DNA of 64,000 nucleotides, taken from Rhodoligotrophos sp. CJ14 (GTDB lineage Bacteria; Pseudomonadota; Alphaproteobacteria; Rhizobiales; Im1). The stretch covers positions 3,732,001 to 3,796,000 of the forward strand of contig NZ_CP133319.1 of assembly GCF_038811545.1 (NCBI RefSeq), read 5' to 3'. Positions 1 to 8,614 of this stretch are shown one piece after another (position 1 is the first letter of the stretch; the number at the start of each line of letters is the position of its first letter). The notes under the pieces are model-generated. The model was not told the origin of the DNA and did no database searches. It saw nothing but the letters and a program-made list of their open reading frames with translations. A program made the translations under genes and the position numbers.

Positions 1-101
1 TCGCCGGAGGCGGCAAGGCGCACCGCCGCATCCGTGCGGTCGCCGGCAAATCCGGCACCGCCCCCGATCGAGAACACTGGCGCGCCTGCGTGGGCGGTCA
101 T
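1..101 (-). CDS. AtuA-like (DUF1446) protein, N-terminus only
   Basis: Reading leftward from an ATG at 101, the first 33 codons run off the left window edge. The start overlaps the stop of the hyuB-like gene as ATGA, so it is the third gene of the leftward operon. The visible peptide has a glycine-rich segment, SIGGGAGFAGDR, followed by DAAVRLA. This resembles the N-terminus of the DUF1446/AtuA family, named after acyclic terpene utilisation in Pseudomonas, whose biochemical role is unclear. Hydantoinase-like genes followed by AtuA-like genes are a recurring arrangement. Only the N-terminus can be judged, so the family call is tentative. Confidence 0.6.
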   Translation of the reverse strand, partial: MTAHAGAPVFSIGGGAGFAGDRTDAAVRLAASG

Positions 102-1885
102 GCGTGCAGCCCGGCCGGCACCTTCTCCTGCTGGCCCGATTGCAGGCGATCGCGCTTGGCGGCGCTTGCCTCCGCATCGAGACGATACCGCGAGCGGTCA
201 CCGAGTCTTTGCTCCTCGGCAATCACCACGCCATAAATGTCCTCGGCAGTGGCGCGCGAAATATAGCCGAGGTTGAGGTCGCGCTCGACCGCATCGAGCG
301 CCCGGGTGAGCGGATCGCCAAACCCGCCGCCCCCTGGTGAGGCGGCGAACAGCCAGTCGCCGGCCGCCATCGGCTGCTTTTCCATCTTGCTGCGCATGGG
401 CGGTGTGGTCTCGCGGCCGCCATTGTTCACGCGCACAACGCTCGGCGCTGCGTCCTTCCCGCCGGCGATGCCGAAGGGCTTGTGATCGACCCGATCGCCC
501 AAGGCCGAGACCACCGCATCCGAGAGCACGGTGAACTGATATTGCGAGCCGCAGCCGCCGCGGAACTTGCCGGCCCCGCCGGAATCCTCACGCAACGCAT
601 ATTCTTGGAACTGCAGGGGATAGCGATGCTCCGACATCTCGATGGACATGAAATTGGCCATGGAGATGGGCGGGGTGCCATGCACCAGGCCATCGCCCTT
701 GGAATGGCCGCCATAGCCGCCCGGATAAGGGAAGACCGCCACGTAGTATTGATTGGTCGCCGGATGCCGGCCACCCACGGTGACCACCCCGACTGTGCCG
801 AAAGCCGGGGCGGGCACCCGCTGCGGGATGGCCTGGGCCAGCGTCCCGAGCACCACGTCGAACACCCGGCCGATCGGTTCGAGATAGCCCGAGACCGGCG
901 AGGGATAGGCCGCCGAGACGATGGAGCCCTCCGGAATGGTGAAGCGGGTCGGGCGGAACACGCCGCCATTGATCGGCACTTCCGGGAAAATGTGCTTGAG
1001 CGCGATATAGCAGGTGGATTGAGTGGTGCTGCGCGCAAGGTTCACCGGCCCGCGTGCTGCGGGGTCGGATTGCGAGAAGTCGAAATGCAGCGATGAGCCT
1101 TCCACGGTGAGCGACAGCGCGAACTTGATCGGCTTGTCCACGATGCCGTCATTGTCGAGGTAGTCTTCCGCATAATAGGTGCCGTCGGGAATCTCCTCGA
1201 TATAGGACCGCATCTGGCGTTCGGAGCGGTCGATCATCTCGGTGATGCAGTCGCGCAAGGTCTCGGCCCCATAGCGCTGAATCAGCGAATCAAGCCCGCG
1301 CCGCGCGACCGTGAACACATTGGCCATGGCGAAGAGATCGCCTTCGATCTGGGTCGGCAGCCGCACATTGCGCGTGAACATCGAAACCAGCGAATCATTG
1401 AGTTTGCCCTGGTCATAGAGCTTGACCGGCGGGATGAGCACGCCTTCGGTGTGGATATCCTGCGCGGAAGGTGCCCAGCCCCCTGGCACGGCACCGCCAA
1501 TATCCATCCAATGGCCGGTGCTGGCGAGCAGCGCGAACAGCTCGCCATCGACGAAATGCGGCGCGACGAGCACCACATCCTGCAGATGCGTGCCGCAGAG
1601 ATAGGGGTCGTTCAGGATCCACACGTCCCCTGGCTTGAAGCCGCCGGCCTTCTCGGCGATGGGGATCAGGTTCTGTACCGTGAACTGCATATTGGCCAGG
1701 AAGACCGGCAGCCCGAACCGGCCCTGGGCGATCGTCTCACCATTCTTCGGATGGAAGATCCCGTGGGCGCAGTCATTGGTTTCGGAGATGATCGGTGAAA
1801 TGGCCGCATGAATGAGATGCAGGTCCATCTCGTCGGCGATCTGTTCGAGCGCGCCGCGCACCACGGCGAGGGTTACGGGATCCAT
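98..1885 (-). CDS. Hydantoinase B / acetone carboxylase alpha-like subunit
   Basis: A 595-residue protein of the HyuB family (N-methylhydantoinase B, 5-oxoprolinase C-terminal half, acetone carboxylase alpha subunit). It begins MDPVTLAVVRGALEQIADEM and has the family's early ETNDCAHGIF segment and the GDVWILNDPY-GGTHL-like segment (here LCGTHLQDV) near residues 100-115. Length is normal for the family. It shares one base (TGATG) with the upstream hyuA-like gene and ATGA with the gene downstream, so the three are translationally coupled. HyuA and HyuB normally form an ATP-dependent complex acting on cyclic imides or lactams, or carboxylating ketones; the substrate cannot be told from sequence. 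The neighbouring CoA-dependent genes favour a role in carbon catabolism. Confidence 0.88.
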   Translation of the reverse strand: MDPVTLAVVRGALEQIADEMDLHLIHAAISPIISETNDCAHGIFHPKNGETIAQGRFGLPVFLANMQFTVQNLIPIAEKAGGFKPGDVWILNDPYLCGTHLQDVVLVAPHFVDGELFALLASTGHWMDIGGAVPGGWAPSAQDIHTEGVLIPPVKLYDQGKLNDSLVSMFTRNVRLPTQIEGDLFAMANVFTVARRGLDSLIQRYGAETLRDCITEMIDRSERQMRSYIEEIPDGTYYAEDYLDNDGIVDKPIKFALSLTVEGSSLHFDFSQSDPAARGPVNLARSTTQSTCYIALKHIFPEVPINGGVFRPTRFTIPEGSIVSAAYPSPVSGYLEPIGRVFDVVLGTLAQAIPQRVPAPAFGTVGVVTVGGRHPATNQYYVAVFPYPGGYGGHSKGDGLVHGTPPISMANFMSIEMSEHRYPLQFQEYALREDSGGAGKFRGGCGSQYQFTVLSDAVVSALGDRVDHKPFGIAGGKDAAPSVVRVNNGGRETTPPMRSKMEKQPMAAGDWLFAASPGGGGFGDPLTRALDAVERDLNLGYISRATAEDIYGVVIAEEQRLGDRSRYRLDAEASAAKRDRLQSGQQEKVPAGLHA

Positions 1886-3906
1886 CAGCCGATCTCCACC
1901 AGAAGGTTGCCATAGGCGTCGACCCGCGCCGCCATGTCGGGCTCGATCACGATTGTGGTGTCCGCCTGCTCGATAATGGCCGGCCCGGCAACCACCATGC
2001 CGGGCTGCAAAGCGTGCCGGTCGTGAATGGGTGTGTCGTGCCAGCCACCGAAATAGACCGGCCTTGTGGCTCTCGGCGGCGGAGCGGGGATTTGTTTCGG
2101 CACCGGCAGATCGCGCCGCACATGCTCGCGCATACCTTGAACGGCCGTGCGGAACGACACGATGGTGGTGGCGATCTCCCCCAGCGTATTGCCATATTCC
2201 TTGCGGTAGACATCCTCGAAGGCACGCCCGATGCGGTCGGGGCCCCAGCCGCTTTCGATCGGCACGCGCAATGTGTGGATCTGGCCCGCATAGGCCATTT
2301 CGGCGAAATGGGCGACGGCCACATGCTTGATGAGCACGTCATTCGCCCGGAGCTTTTCCTCGCCCTCCTGCTGCTGCTCGGCGAGAATGGCCGCGATCTC
2401 CATCTTATCGAAACTGTCGGTGCGCCGTGCTACCGTGCGCGAGATGTCATAGCGCACATCCGCCACCGCGCAGCCCATGGCGCACAGCACGCCCGGTGAA
2501 GGCGGCACCAGCATGGTGCGAATCCCGACGGCCCGAATGATGGCCGCCCCGTGCAGCGGGCCGGCCCCGCCGAAGATCACCAGCGCGAAGTCGCGCGGAT
2601 CATACCCGCGCTCGATGGACAGCAGCCGCGTGCGCCCGGCCATGTTCTGGTTGACGACCGCAAGAATGGCTTCTGCCGTCTCCTCAACGCCCAGGCCGAG
2701 CTGCTCGCCCAAGCGGCCGATCGCCTGGCGCGCGCCTTCCACATCGAGCGTCCGGCGATTGGTGAGGCCGATCGGATCTTCCGCATTGATGCGGTTGAGC
2801 ACCAGATTGGCATCCGTCACCGTTGGCTCCGTGCCGCCATGGCCGAAGCACACCGGGCCGGGCCTTGCCCCGGCGCTGCGTGGCCCGACCTGCAGGATGC
2901 CGCCGCGATCGATCGAGGCGATCGAGCCGCCGCCCGCGCCGATCGTATGCACATTGATCATCGACAGGCGCAATGGCACGCGAAATTCGAGATTGGTGGT
3001 CGGCGAGATCTCGGGCTCGCCGTCGATCACCACGGCGACATCGAAGCTGGTGCCACCCATATCGCCGGTGATGACCCGGTCAAACCCCGCTTCCGCAGCG
3101 ATCCGGGCGGCTGCGATCACCCCGGCGGCGGGGCCGGAGCGCACCACATGGGCGGCACGCTCCTGCAGCTGCTTCACCGGCACGAGCCCGCCATTGGACT
3201 GCATCACCAGCGTGTGCTTGCCGAAGCCCCAATCGTTGAGGCGGTTCAGGAGATTATCCGCATAGCGCGAGATCAGCGGCTGCAGATAACCCTGAACCAC
3301 GGCGGTGCTGGTCCGCTCGAACTCGTAATATTCGCGAATGACGCTGGCGGAGGTGACAATCTCCCATGCGGGCTCGATCTCGCGGAGGATCTCGGCGATC
3401 TTTAGCTCGTGGGCGGGATTGGCATAGGCATGCAGCAGCGAGATGACGATCGCTTCGACATCCTGCTCTTTGAGCACTTGGCCGAGCGCTCGCACCTCCT
3501 GCTCATCGATCGGCGTCAGCACTTCGCCTTTGAAATTCATCCGCTCCGTGATTTCCCAGCGATAATCCCTGGGAATGAGCGGGTTCTGCAGGCCCGTGAG
3601 TCCGTAGAAATGCGGCCGGTCGCGGCGCCCGAGCTCCAGCACGTCGCGAAAGCCCTTCGTGGTGATGAGCGCACAGCGCGCACCGCGCCGCTCGATCAGC
3701 GCATTGGTGGCGATGGTGGTGCCGTGCAGGATCAGGTCCACGCCGTCCGCTGGAATCTCCGCGCGGTTCAGCGCGTCGATGAGACCGTTCGAGGGATCCT
3801 GCGGGGTCGACGGGACCTTGCAGATGCGATCGGCATTGATGCCGTCCGTGGAATAAAAAAGATCCGTGAACGTACCGCCCACGTCGATGCCGACAATGCC
3901 TGCCAC
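1885..3906 (-). CDS. Hydantoinase A / acetone carboxylase beta-like ATPase subunit
   Basis: A 673-residue HyuA family protein, first gene of the leftward operon. The N-terminus carries the ASKHA-like nucleotide-binding motif GIDVGGTFTD (residues 5-14); a second glycine-rich ATP-site segment, GDMGGTSFDVAV, lies near residue 283, and IFGGAGPLHG lies in the C-terminal half. The start is a GTG at 3906, chosen because GGAGG sits seven bases upstream. HyuA proteins use ATP to phosphorylate the substrate or bicarbonate in partnership with HyuB. A promoter-like pair lies about 145 bases upstream, next to two tandem repeats that may be operators. Family is firm; whether it is an oxoprolinase, hydantoinase or ketone carboxylase is open. 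Confidence 0.88.
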   Translation of the reverse strand: MAGIVGIDVGGTFTDLFYSTDGINADRICKVPSTPQDPSNGLIDALNRAEIPADGVDLILHGTTIATNALIERRGARCALITTKGFRDVLELGRRDRPHFYGLTGLQNPLIPRDYRWEITERMNFKGEVLTPIDEQEVRALGQVLKEQDVEAIVISLLHAYANPAHELKIAEILREIEPAWEIVTSASVIREYYEFERTSTAVVQGYLQPLISRYADNLLNRLNDWGFGKHTLVMQSNGGLVPVKQLQERAAHVVRSGPAAGVIAAARIAAEAGFDRVITGDMGGTSFDVAVVIDGEPEISPTTNLEFRVPLRLSMINVHTIGAGGGSIASIDRGGILQVGPRSAGARPGPVCFGHGGTEPTVTDANLVLNRINAEDPIGLTNRRTLDVEGARQAIGRLGEQLGLGVEETAEAILAVVNQNMAGRTRLLSIERGYDPRDFALVIFGGAGPLHGAAIIRAVGIRTMLVPPSPGVLCAMGCAVADVRYDISRTVARRTDSFDKMEIAAILAEQQQEGEEKLRANDVLIKHVAVAHFAEMAYAGQIHTLRVPIESGWGPDRIGRAFEDVYRKEYGNTLGEIATTIVSFRTAVQGMREHVRRDLPVPKQIPAPPPRATRPVYFGGWHDTPIHDRHALQPGMVVAGPAIIEQADTTIVIEPDMAARVDAYGNLLVEIG

Positions 3907-4049
3907 AGTATGGCCTCCGCTCGGTCGTTTTGGAAATCGACAGAATCACGTCGGAGAACTGTGGCTTCAGCAGATCCGGTATGGCCAAGATCGCGCCAAG
4001 GCACTTTCCTCCCGATGATCCTCGCCCACTCTTCCGGTGAGCCTGCCTG

Positions 4050-4079
4050 ATCATAGGAACGCCACAAAAACTCCGTCAA
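4050..4079 (-). promoter_or_regulatory. Putative sigma70-type promoter of the hyuA-like operon
   Basis: On the minus strand TTGACG (4079-4074) is followed after 18 bases by TATGAT (4055-4050), one mismatch each to the -35 and -10 consensus. It would start a transcript near 4043, giving a leader of about 137 bases before the GTG at 3906. The remaining divergent region (4124-4343) has a TTGACA at 4125-4130 on the plus strand but no convincing -10 for the rightward operon. Confidence 0.5.
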
Positions 4080-4083
4080 GCGG

Positions 4084-4123
4084 TTTGGTCTGATAATTTT
4101 CAGCGAATTTGGTCCGATAATTT
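4084..4123. promoter_or_regulatory. Two tandem near-identical sites, possible GntR/FadR-type operators
   Basis: TTTGGTCTGATAATTT (4084-4099) and TTTGGTCCGATAATTT (4108-4123) are direct repeats differing at one base, spaced 24 bases start to start, so about two helical turns apart. Each contains TGGTCYGATAA, one base off the TNGTNNNACNA pattern known for FadR-subfamily GntR operators. They lie just upstream of the -35 of the leftward promoter, in the 437-base region between the two divergent operons. A GntR/FCD regulator is encoded at 13789-14520. Binding is inferred only. Confidence 0.5.
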
Positions 4124-4343
4124 ATTGACAGGTTGTCGCCGCCTGGACAATCCTGGGGACGAGACGCCGCGAAGAGCGTTGCAGGGAGGACTGCTGGGAT
4201 GATGTCTCGGCTCTCGCAGCAATCCAAAAGATTTCCTGAGGAAGCCATGCGCGGCTGCGTGCTTGGCCGCGATGACGCACGGCTCCTGGAGCCGCTCGCG
4301 CCGCTTCGTCGGTGGGTGCCTGTTCAAATCGAGGCTCGAACGA

Positions 4344-5513
4344 ATGAACGACAATGGAAGTTGGGAACTGCCGTCGGAACTGGTGATGCTGCAGCAGACC
4401 GCGCGGCGCTTCATGGAACGCGAGGTTCTTCCCGAAGAAGAGAAGGTCGAGCACGACGCCTTCACCCTGCCTGAGGATGCGCTGAAACGGCTGCAGGCCA
4501 AGGCGCGGGAGGTTGGCTTATGGCAGGTGCAGACCCCGGCCGAATATGGCGGTGCGGGCCTGAGCCTGCTCGCGCAATGTCTCGTGGCCGAAGAGGCGGC
4601 GAAGTGCCGGATGGGTGCCTATATCCCCGCCTGCGGTGCTTTCGGCTTCGATCCGCCGAACGTCATTTTCAAGGGCACCAAGCAGCAGATAGAGAAATTC
4701 GCGATCCCGGTGATCGAATCCGGCGACAAGACCTTTGTGGCGATCTCCGAGCCCTCTGGCGGTTCGGACCCGGCCCGCGCCATCGAAACCCGCGCCGAAC
4801 GTAAAGGCGACCGCTATGTGCTGAATGGCACCAAGGTGTGGATCTCCGGCGCGAGCCAGGCGAAATGGGGCATCGTCTTCGCCCGCACCGGCAGCGAGAA
4901 GGCGCGTGGCAATATCACCTCCTTCATCGTCGATAAGGAAACGCCGGGCCTGACCCTGAAGCGCATTCCGGTGATTCGCTCCTATTCTCCTTACGAGCTC
5001 ACCTTCGACAATTGCGAGATCCCTGTCGAGAACCGGCTCGGCGAGGAGGGCGAGGGCTTCAAGCTGGCTGAGACCTGGCTGGTGCATGGCCGAGTGCCCT
5101 ATGCGGCGGCAACCCTCGGCATTGCTGATGCCGCCCTGCGTATGGCCATCAAATGGGCGCGCGAACGCAAGACCTTCAAGACGCCGCTGGCGGACAAGCA
5201 GGCGATCCAATGGATGATCGCTGATTCCGAGATCGAGCTGAGGGCCGCCCGGCTCTTGGTGTTCCAGGCGGCTTGGAATGCCGATCTCGGCAAGGACATC
5301 AAGATCGACGCCTCGATTTGCAAGGTCTTCGCCACCGAAACCGCCGGGCGCATCGTCGACCGCTGCATTCAGATCTTCGGTGGCCTTGGCGTTGCCGCCG
5401 AGATGCCGTTAGAGCGCTGGTATCGCGAGATGCGCATCAAGCGCATTGGCGAGGGACCGTCCGAAGTCCACCGCATGGTGGTCGCCCGCGATCTTTTGAG
5501 TCAGGTGGCCTGA
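4344..5513 (+). CDS. Acyl-CoA dehydrogenase
   Basis: A 389-residue FAD acyl-CoA dehydrogenase, first gene of the rightward operon. It introduces an alpha,beta double bond into an acyl-CoA. The middle-domain signature FVAISEPSGGSDP is near residues 130-143, an RIGEGPSEVHR segment lies near the C-terminus where the catalytic base of many members sits, and FGGLGVAAEMPLERWYREMRI precedes it. The frame stays open upstream to 4263, but family members start close to the first helix, so the ATG at 4344 (MNDNGSW) is preferred; the ribosome site there is weak. Stop and next start overlap as TGATG. The substrate is unknown. Confidence 0.88.
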   Translation: MNDNGSWELPSELVMLQQTARRFMEREVLPEEEKVEHDAFTLPEDALKRLQAKAREVGLWQVQTPAEYGGAGLSLLAQCLVAEEAAKCRMGAYIPACGAFGFDPPNVIFKGTKQQIEKFAIPVIESGDKTFVAISEPSGGSDPARAIETRAERKGDRYVLNGTKVWISGASQAKWGIVFARTGSEKARGNITSFIVDKETPGLTLKRIPVIRSYSPYELTFDNCEIPVENRLGEEGEGFKLAETWLVHGRVPYAAATLGIADAALRMAIKWARERKTFKTPLADKQAIQWMIADSEIELRAARLLVFQAAWNADLGKDIKIDASICKVFATETAGRIVDRCIQIFGGLGVAAEMPLERWYREMRIKRIGEGPSEVHRMVVARDLLSQVA

Positions 5514-6286
5514 TGTCGATCGATGTGGATGTGAAGGACGGCATCGCCGTCATCACCATCAACCGGCCGGAACGGCTGAACGCGATGGATGCGGAACATT
5601 ACGCCGGCCTGTCGCGCGCCTGGATGCGGGTGCGCGACGAGGAGGAAATCCGCGTCGCCGTGGTGACAGGCGCGGGCGATCGCTCCTTCACCACCGGTGC
5701 CGATCTCAAGAGCTTCGTCTCCAAGCCGCCCGGCCTTGCCGAAATGTGGCTGACCCAGAAGGAGCAGCTCTTGAACCGCGGCCTCGAGGTCTGGAAACCC
5801 GTGATTGCCGCTGTGAACGGCTATTGCCTCGGTGGCGGCATGACCCTTCTGCTGGCAACCGATATCAGGCTGGCGGCGCCGCACGCCACCTTCTCGCTCG
5901 CCGAGGTCAAGCGCGGCGTGATCGCCGGCAATGGCGGCACCCAGCGCATCCTCAGCCAGCTTCCCTATGCGATCGGCATGGAAATGCTGCTCACCGGCGA
6001 CCCGATCGATGCCGAAACCGCAGCCCGTTGGGGGCTCGTCAATCGCGTGGTGCCTGCGGATAAGCTTATGGATGATGCGATGGCGCTTGCCCGCCGGATT
6101 GCCGCCAATGCGCCATTGGCGGTTCAGGCAGCCAAGGAGCTCGCGGTCCGCGCCCGCGAGATGCCGCTCACCGCTGGTCTGCGCTTGGAGCAAATGACCA
6201 ACCGCATGCTGCAATTCACCGAGGATGCGGTCGAAGGGCCCCAGGCCTTCGCCGAGAAGCGTCCTGCCAATTTCAAGGGGGCCTGA
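5513..6286 (+). CDS. Enoyl-CoA hydratase/isomerase family (crotonase) protein
   Basis: A 257-residue crotonase-fold protein starting at the ATG that shares one base with the preceding stop. It has RPERLNAMD near residue 20, the oxyanion-hole segment AGDRSFTTGADLKSF near residue 60, and NGYCLGGGMTLLLATDI near residue 102. Classical hydratases have Glu two positions after the GGG of that segment (rat E144); here the residue is Thr. The second catalytic Glu is kept in FSLAEVKRGVIAG. It may therefore not be a standard hydratase; isomerase, hydrolase or special hydratase chemistry are possible. It belongs to the same transcription unit as the acyl-CoA dehydrogenase and probably acts on its product. 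Confidence 0.85.
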   Translation: MSIDVDVKDGIAVITINRPERLNAMDAEHYAGLSRAWMRVRDEEEIRVAVVTGAGDRSFTTGADLKSFVSKPPGLAEMWLTQKEQLLNRGLEVWKPVIAAVNGYCLGGGMTLLLATDIRLAAPHATFSLAEVKRGVIAGNGGTQRILSQLPYAIGMEMLLTGDPIDAETAARWGLVNRVVPADKLMDDAMALARRIAANAPLAVQAAKELAVRAREMPLTAGLRLEQMTNRMLQFTEDAVEGPQAFAEKRPANFKGA

Positions 6287-6290
6287 CGTG

Positions 6291-7490
6291 ATGAACGGAG
6301 CAAGCCGGCCCCTGGAGGGCATCACCGTCATCGATCTCGGCCAGATCTATAATGGCCCCTACGCGACGCTGCTGATGGCCATGGGCGGCGCGCGCGTCAT
6401 CAAGATCGAGCCGCTCCAGGGCGAGAATATGCGCCGCCGCGGCGCGGTCGGCGGGGCCATGGTCCCCTTCGCCATGCTCAACTCCAACAAGGAGTTCATC
6501 ACCCTCAACATAAAGAGCGAGCAGGGCCGGAAGCTGCTGAAGGAGATGGTGGCAAAGGCCGATGTGCTGCTCGAGAACTTCGCGCCCGGCGTGATGGACC
6601 GGCTCGGCCTTGGCCCCAAGGTGATGATGGAGCTGAACCCGCGCCTCGTCTATGCCGCAGGCTCGGGCTTCGGCTGGTCGGGTCCCTATCGTGACTACCC
6701 GGCCATGGACCTGACCGTCCAGGCGCTATCGGGCGTCATGTCCACCACCGGCTTCCCGGATCGTCCTCCGGTCAAGGCGGGCCCCGCGGTCTGCGACTTC
6801 TTCGGTGGCATTCACCTCTATGCGGCGGTGGTGACCGCCTTGCTCGATCGCGAGCGTACCGGCAAGGGACATTTCGTCGAGGTCTCGATGCTGGAAGCGG
6901 TCTATTGCTCCCTGAGTTCGCCGCTTGGCCTCTATTTCGGCGGCAATGGCCAGCTCCCGACCCGCACCGGCAACCGGCACAGTGGCCTGGCCGAAGCGCC
7001 TTATAATGTCTATCGCGCCGCAGATGGCTGGATTGCGCTGATCTGTGTCAGCGAGACCCACTGGACCTCTCTGCTCGAAGCCATGGAGCGCACCGATCTC
7101 AATGGTGATCCGCGCCTTGGCAGTCTCAAGGCCCGCGTCGAGAACATCGATTTCGTCGACGAGACCATCACCGCCTGGACGTCGACCCGCACCCGCGAGG
7201 AGCTCTACGATCGCCTGCGCAAGCATCGGGTACCCTGCGCGCCGGTGCGTGATCTCGACGAGGTGGTTCACGATCCGCATCTCCATGAGCGCGGCATGCT
7301 GCGCAATGTGGAGCATCCTCTGCTTGGACCATTGGTGCTGCCCACAACGCCCCTGCGTTTCGATGGCAAGGCACCTCCCGAGATCGAGCCGAGCAAGACT
7401 CTCGGCGCCGATAATGACGAGGTTTACCGCGACTTCTTGGGCCTGGACGCCAAGGAGATCGAGCAGTTGCGCAAGGAGGGCGTGATCTGA
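6291..7490 (+). CDS. CaiB/BaiF family (family III) CoA-transferase
   Basis: A 399-residue formyl-CoA-transferase-type enzyme, which moves CoA between carboxylic acids through an enzyme-bound aspartyl anhydride. Seen are the N-terminal PLEGITVIDLGQIYNGPYA, KIEPLQGENMRR, ENFAPGVMDRLGLG, and YPAMDLTVQALSG near residue 140, whose Asp matches the catalytic Asp of Frc. The ATG at 6291 is used; a GTG lies directly before it at 6288. Its stop overlaps the next start as TGATG. In this operon it could load CoA onto the imported acid using a CoA ester released later in the pathway, alongside or instead of the ligase at 15348. Confidence 0.9.
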   Translation: MNGASRPLEGITVIDLGQIYNGPYATLLMAMGGARVIKIEPLQGENMRRRGAVGGAMVPFAMLNSNKEFITLNIKSEQGRKLLKEMVAKADVLLENFAPGVMDRLGLGPKVMMELNPRLVYAAGSGFGWSGPYRDYPAMDLTVQALSGVMSTTGFPDRPPVKAGPAVCDFFGGIHLYAAVVTALLDRERTGKGHFVEVSMLEAVYCSLSSPLGLYFGGNGQLPTRTGNRHSGLAEAPYNVYRAADGWIALICVSETHWTSLLEAMERTDLNGDPRLGSLKARVENIDFVDETITAWTSTRTREELYDRLRKHRVPCAPVRDLDEVVHDPHLHERGMLRNVEHPLLGPLVLPTTPLRFDGKAPPEIEPSKTLGADNDEVYRDFLGLDAKEIEQLRKEGVI

Positions 7491-8614
7491 TGCGTGGGCG
7501 CGCCGTCATCGCCGGCATTGGCCACACGGCGTTCGGCAAGCTGCCCGGACGCTCGACCATCTCCCTCAACATGGAGGCCTGCCGTAAGGCGGTGGCCGAT
7601 GCGGGTATCGACAAGGATAGCGTGGATGCGCTGTTCGTCAAAGTGCCGACCTCCCGTGTCGAGATGATGTATGGCCAGAAGCTCGCCGAGGCCATGGGAA
7701 TGACCCCGCGGGTTGGCGGCGTGTGGGACCAGGGCGGCGCTTCAAATATTTCGATGATCTCGTTCGCCGCCATGGCCATAGAGGCCGGCCAATGCGACAT
7801 CGCTCTGGTAACCCTCGCAGATAATCCCCGCACCGGTACCCGTCAGGCCTATGAGAAGCCCTGGGGCGACGACGCGATCTTCGGCTGGTCCAGCGTGGTC
7901 GCGGGCTATGCCATGATCGCCCGCCGCTACCTCCATGACACCGGGCTTTCGCCTGATGTCTTTGCCGATATCGCTATTGCCTGCCGCAAGCATGGCGCGA
8001 ACAATCCGCATGCCCAGCTCAAGCTGCCGCTGACCCGCGACATGTATGCGGATGCGGCCTGGGTGGTGGAGCCGCTGCGGCGCGACGACTGCTGCCTCGT
8101 TTCGGATGGAGCAGCGGCGGTGGTCGTTATGTCGGCCGAGCGGGCCAAGGCCTTGAACGTGCCCGCGCCCGTGCCGATCCTCGGCTTTGGCCAGGGCCAT
8201 AGCTCGTGCGATGTGCCGCTAAGGGCGGATCTGACCGAGACCATGGCGGGCGTCTCGGCCCGCACCGCATTCAAGATGGCCGGCCTCGGTCCCGAGCATA
8301 TCGACGTCGCCCAGATCTATGACTGCTTCACCATCACCGTGGCTATGACCCTCGAGGCCTATGGCTTCTGCCGCAAGGGCGAGCTCGCGAGCATCTCGGC
8401 CGATGGGGGCCTGGAGGTCGGCGGCCGTCTGCCGCTCAACACCTCCGGCGGGCTCTTGTCGGAAACCGGCATGCCCGGCCTGCAGCTTGTGCTGGAAGGA
8501 GTCCGTCAGATGCGCGGCACCTCGGTCAATCAGGTGAAGAACGCCAAAACCTGCATCGTCAGCAATCAGGGAGGGATCATGCATACGCACTCGACATTGA
8601 TCCTCGGCCAATGA
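7490..8614 (+). CDS. Thiolase-fold protein (SCP-x/Ltp2-like), probably non-thiolytic
   Basis: A 374-residue thiolase-superfamily protein of the lipid-transfer-protein/DitF type. At the position of the usual acyl-accepting Cys (near residue 85) the sequence reads WDQGGASNISM, with no Cys. Later family marks are kept: VSDGAAAVVVM, QIYDCFTITVA, LPLNTSGGLLSE and a C-terminal NQGGIMHTHS. Loss of the Cys is a known trait of the Ltp2 group, which cleaves beta-hydroxyacyl-CoA side chains by retro-aldol reaction in complex with a DUF35 protein. The next gene, overlapping by four bases, is exactly such a DUF35 protein. A conventional 3-ketoacyl-CoA thiolase is therefore less likely. The reaction is inferred, not shown. 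Confidence 0.8.
   Translation: MRGRAVIAGIGHTAFGKLPGRSTISLNMEACRKAVADAGIDKDSVDALFVKVPTSRVEMMYGQKLAEAMGMTPRVGGVWDQGGASNISMISFAAMAIEAGQCDIALVTLADNPRTGTRQAYEKPWGDDAIFGWSSVVAGYAMIARRYLHDTGLSPDVFADIAIACRKHGANNPHAQLKLPLTRDMYADAAWVVEPLRRDDCCLVSDGAAAVVVMSAERAKALNVPAPVPILGFGQGHSSCDVPLRADLTETMAGVSARTAFKMAGLGPEHIDVAQIYDCFTITVAMTLEAYGFCRKGELASISADGGLEVGGRLPLNTSGGLLSETGMPGLQLVLEGVRQMRGTSVNQVKNAKTCIVSNQGGIMHTHSTLILGQ

Noticed and set aside
4125-4153. TTGACA followed by CAATCC as a promoter of the rightward catabolic operon
   Set aside because: The -35 is perfect but the -10 at 17 bases matches poorly, so no promoter was called on this strand.
4133-4474. 113-codon frame upstream of and overlapping the acyl-CoA dehydrogenase gene
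   Set aside because: It overlaps the real gene in another frame, and no family similarity is visible.
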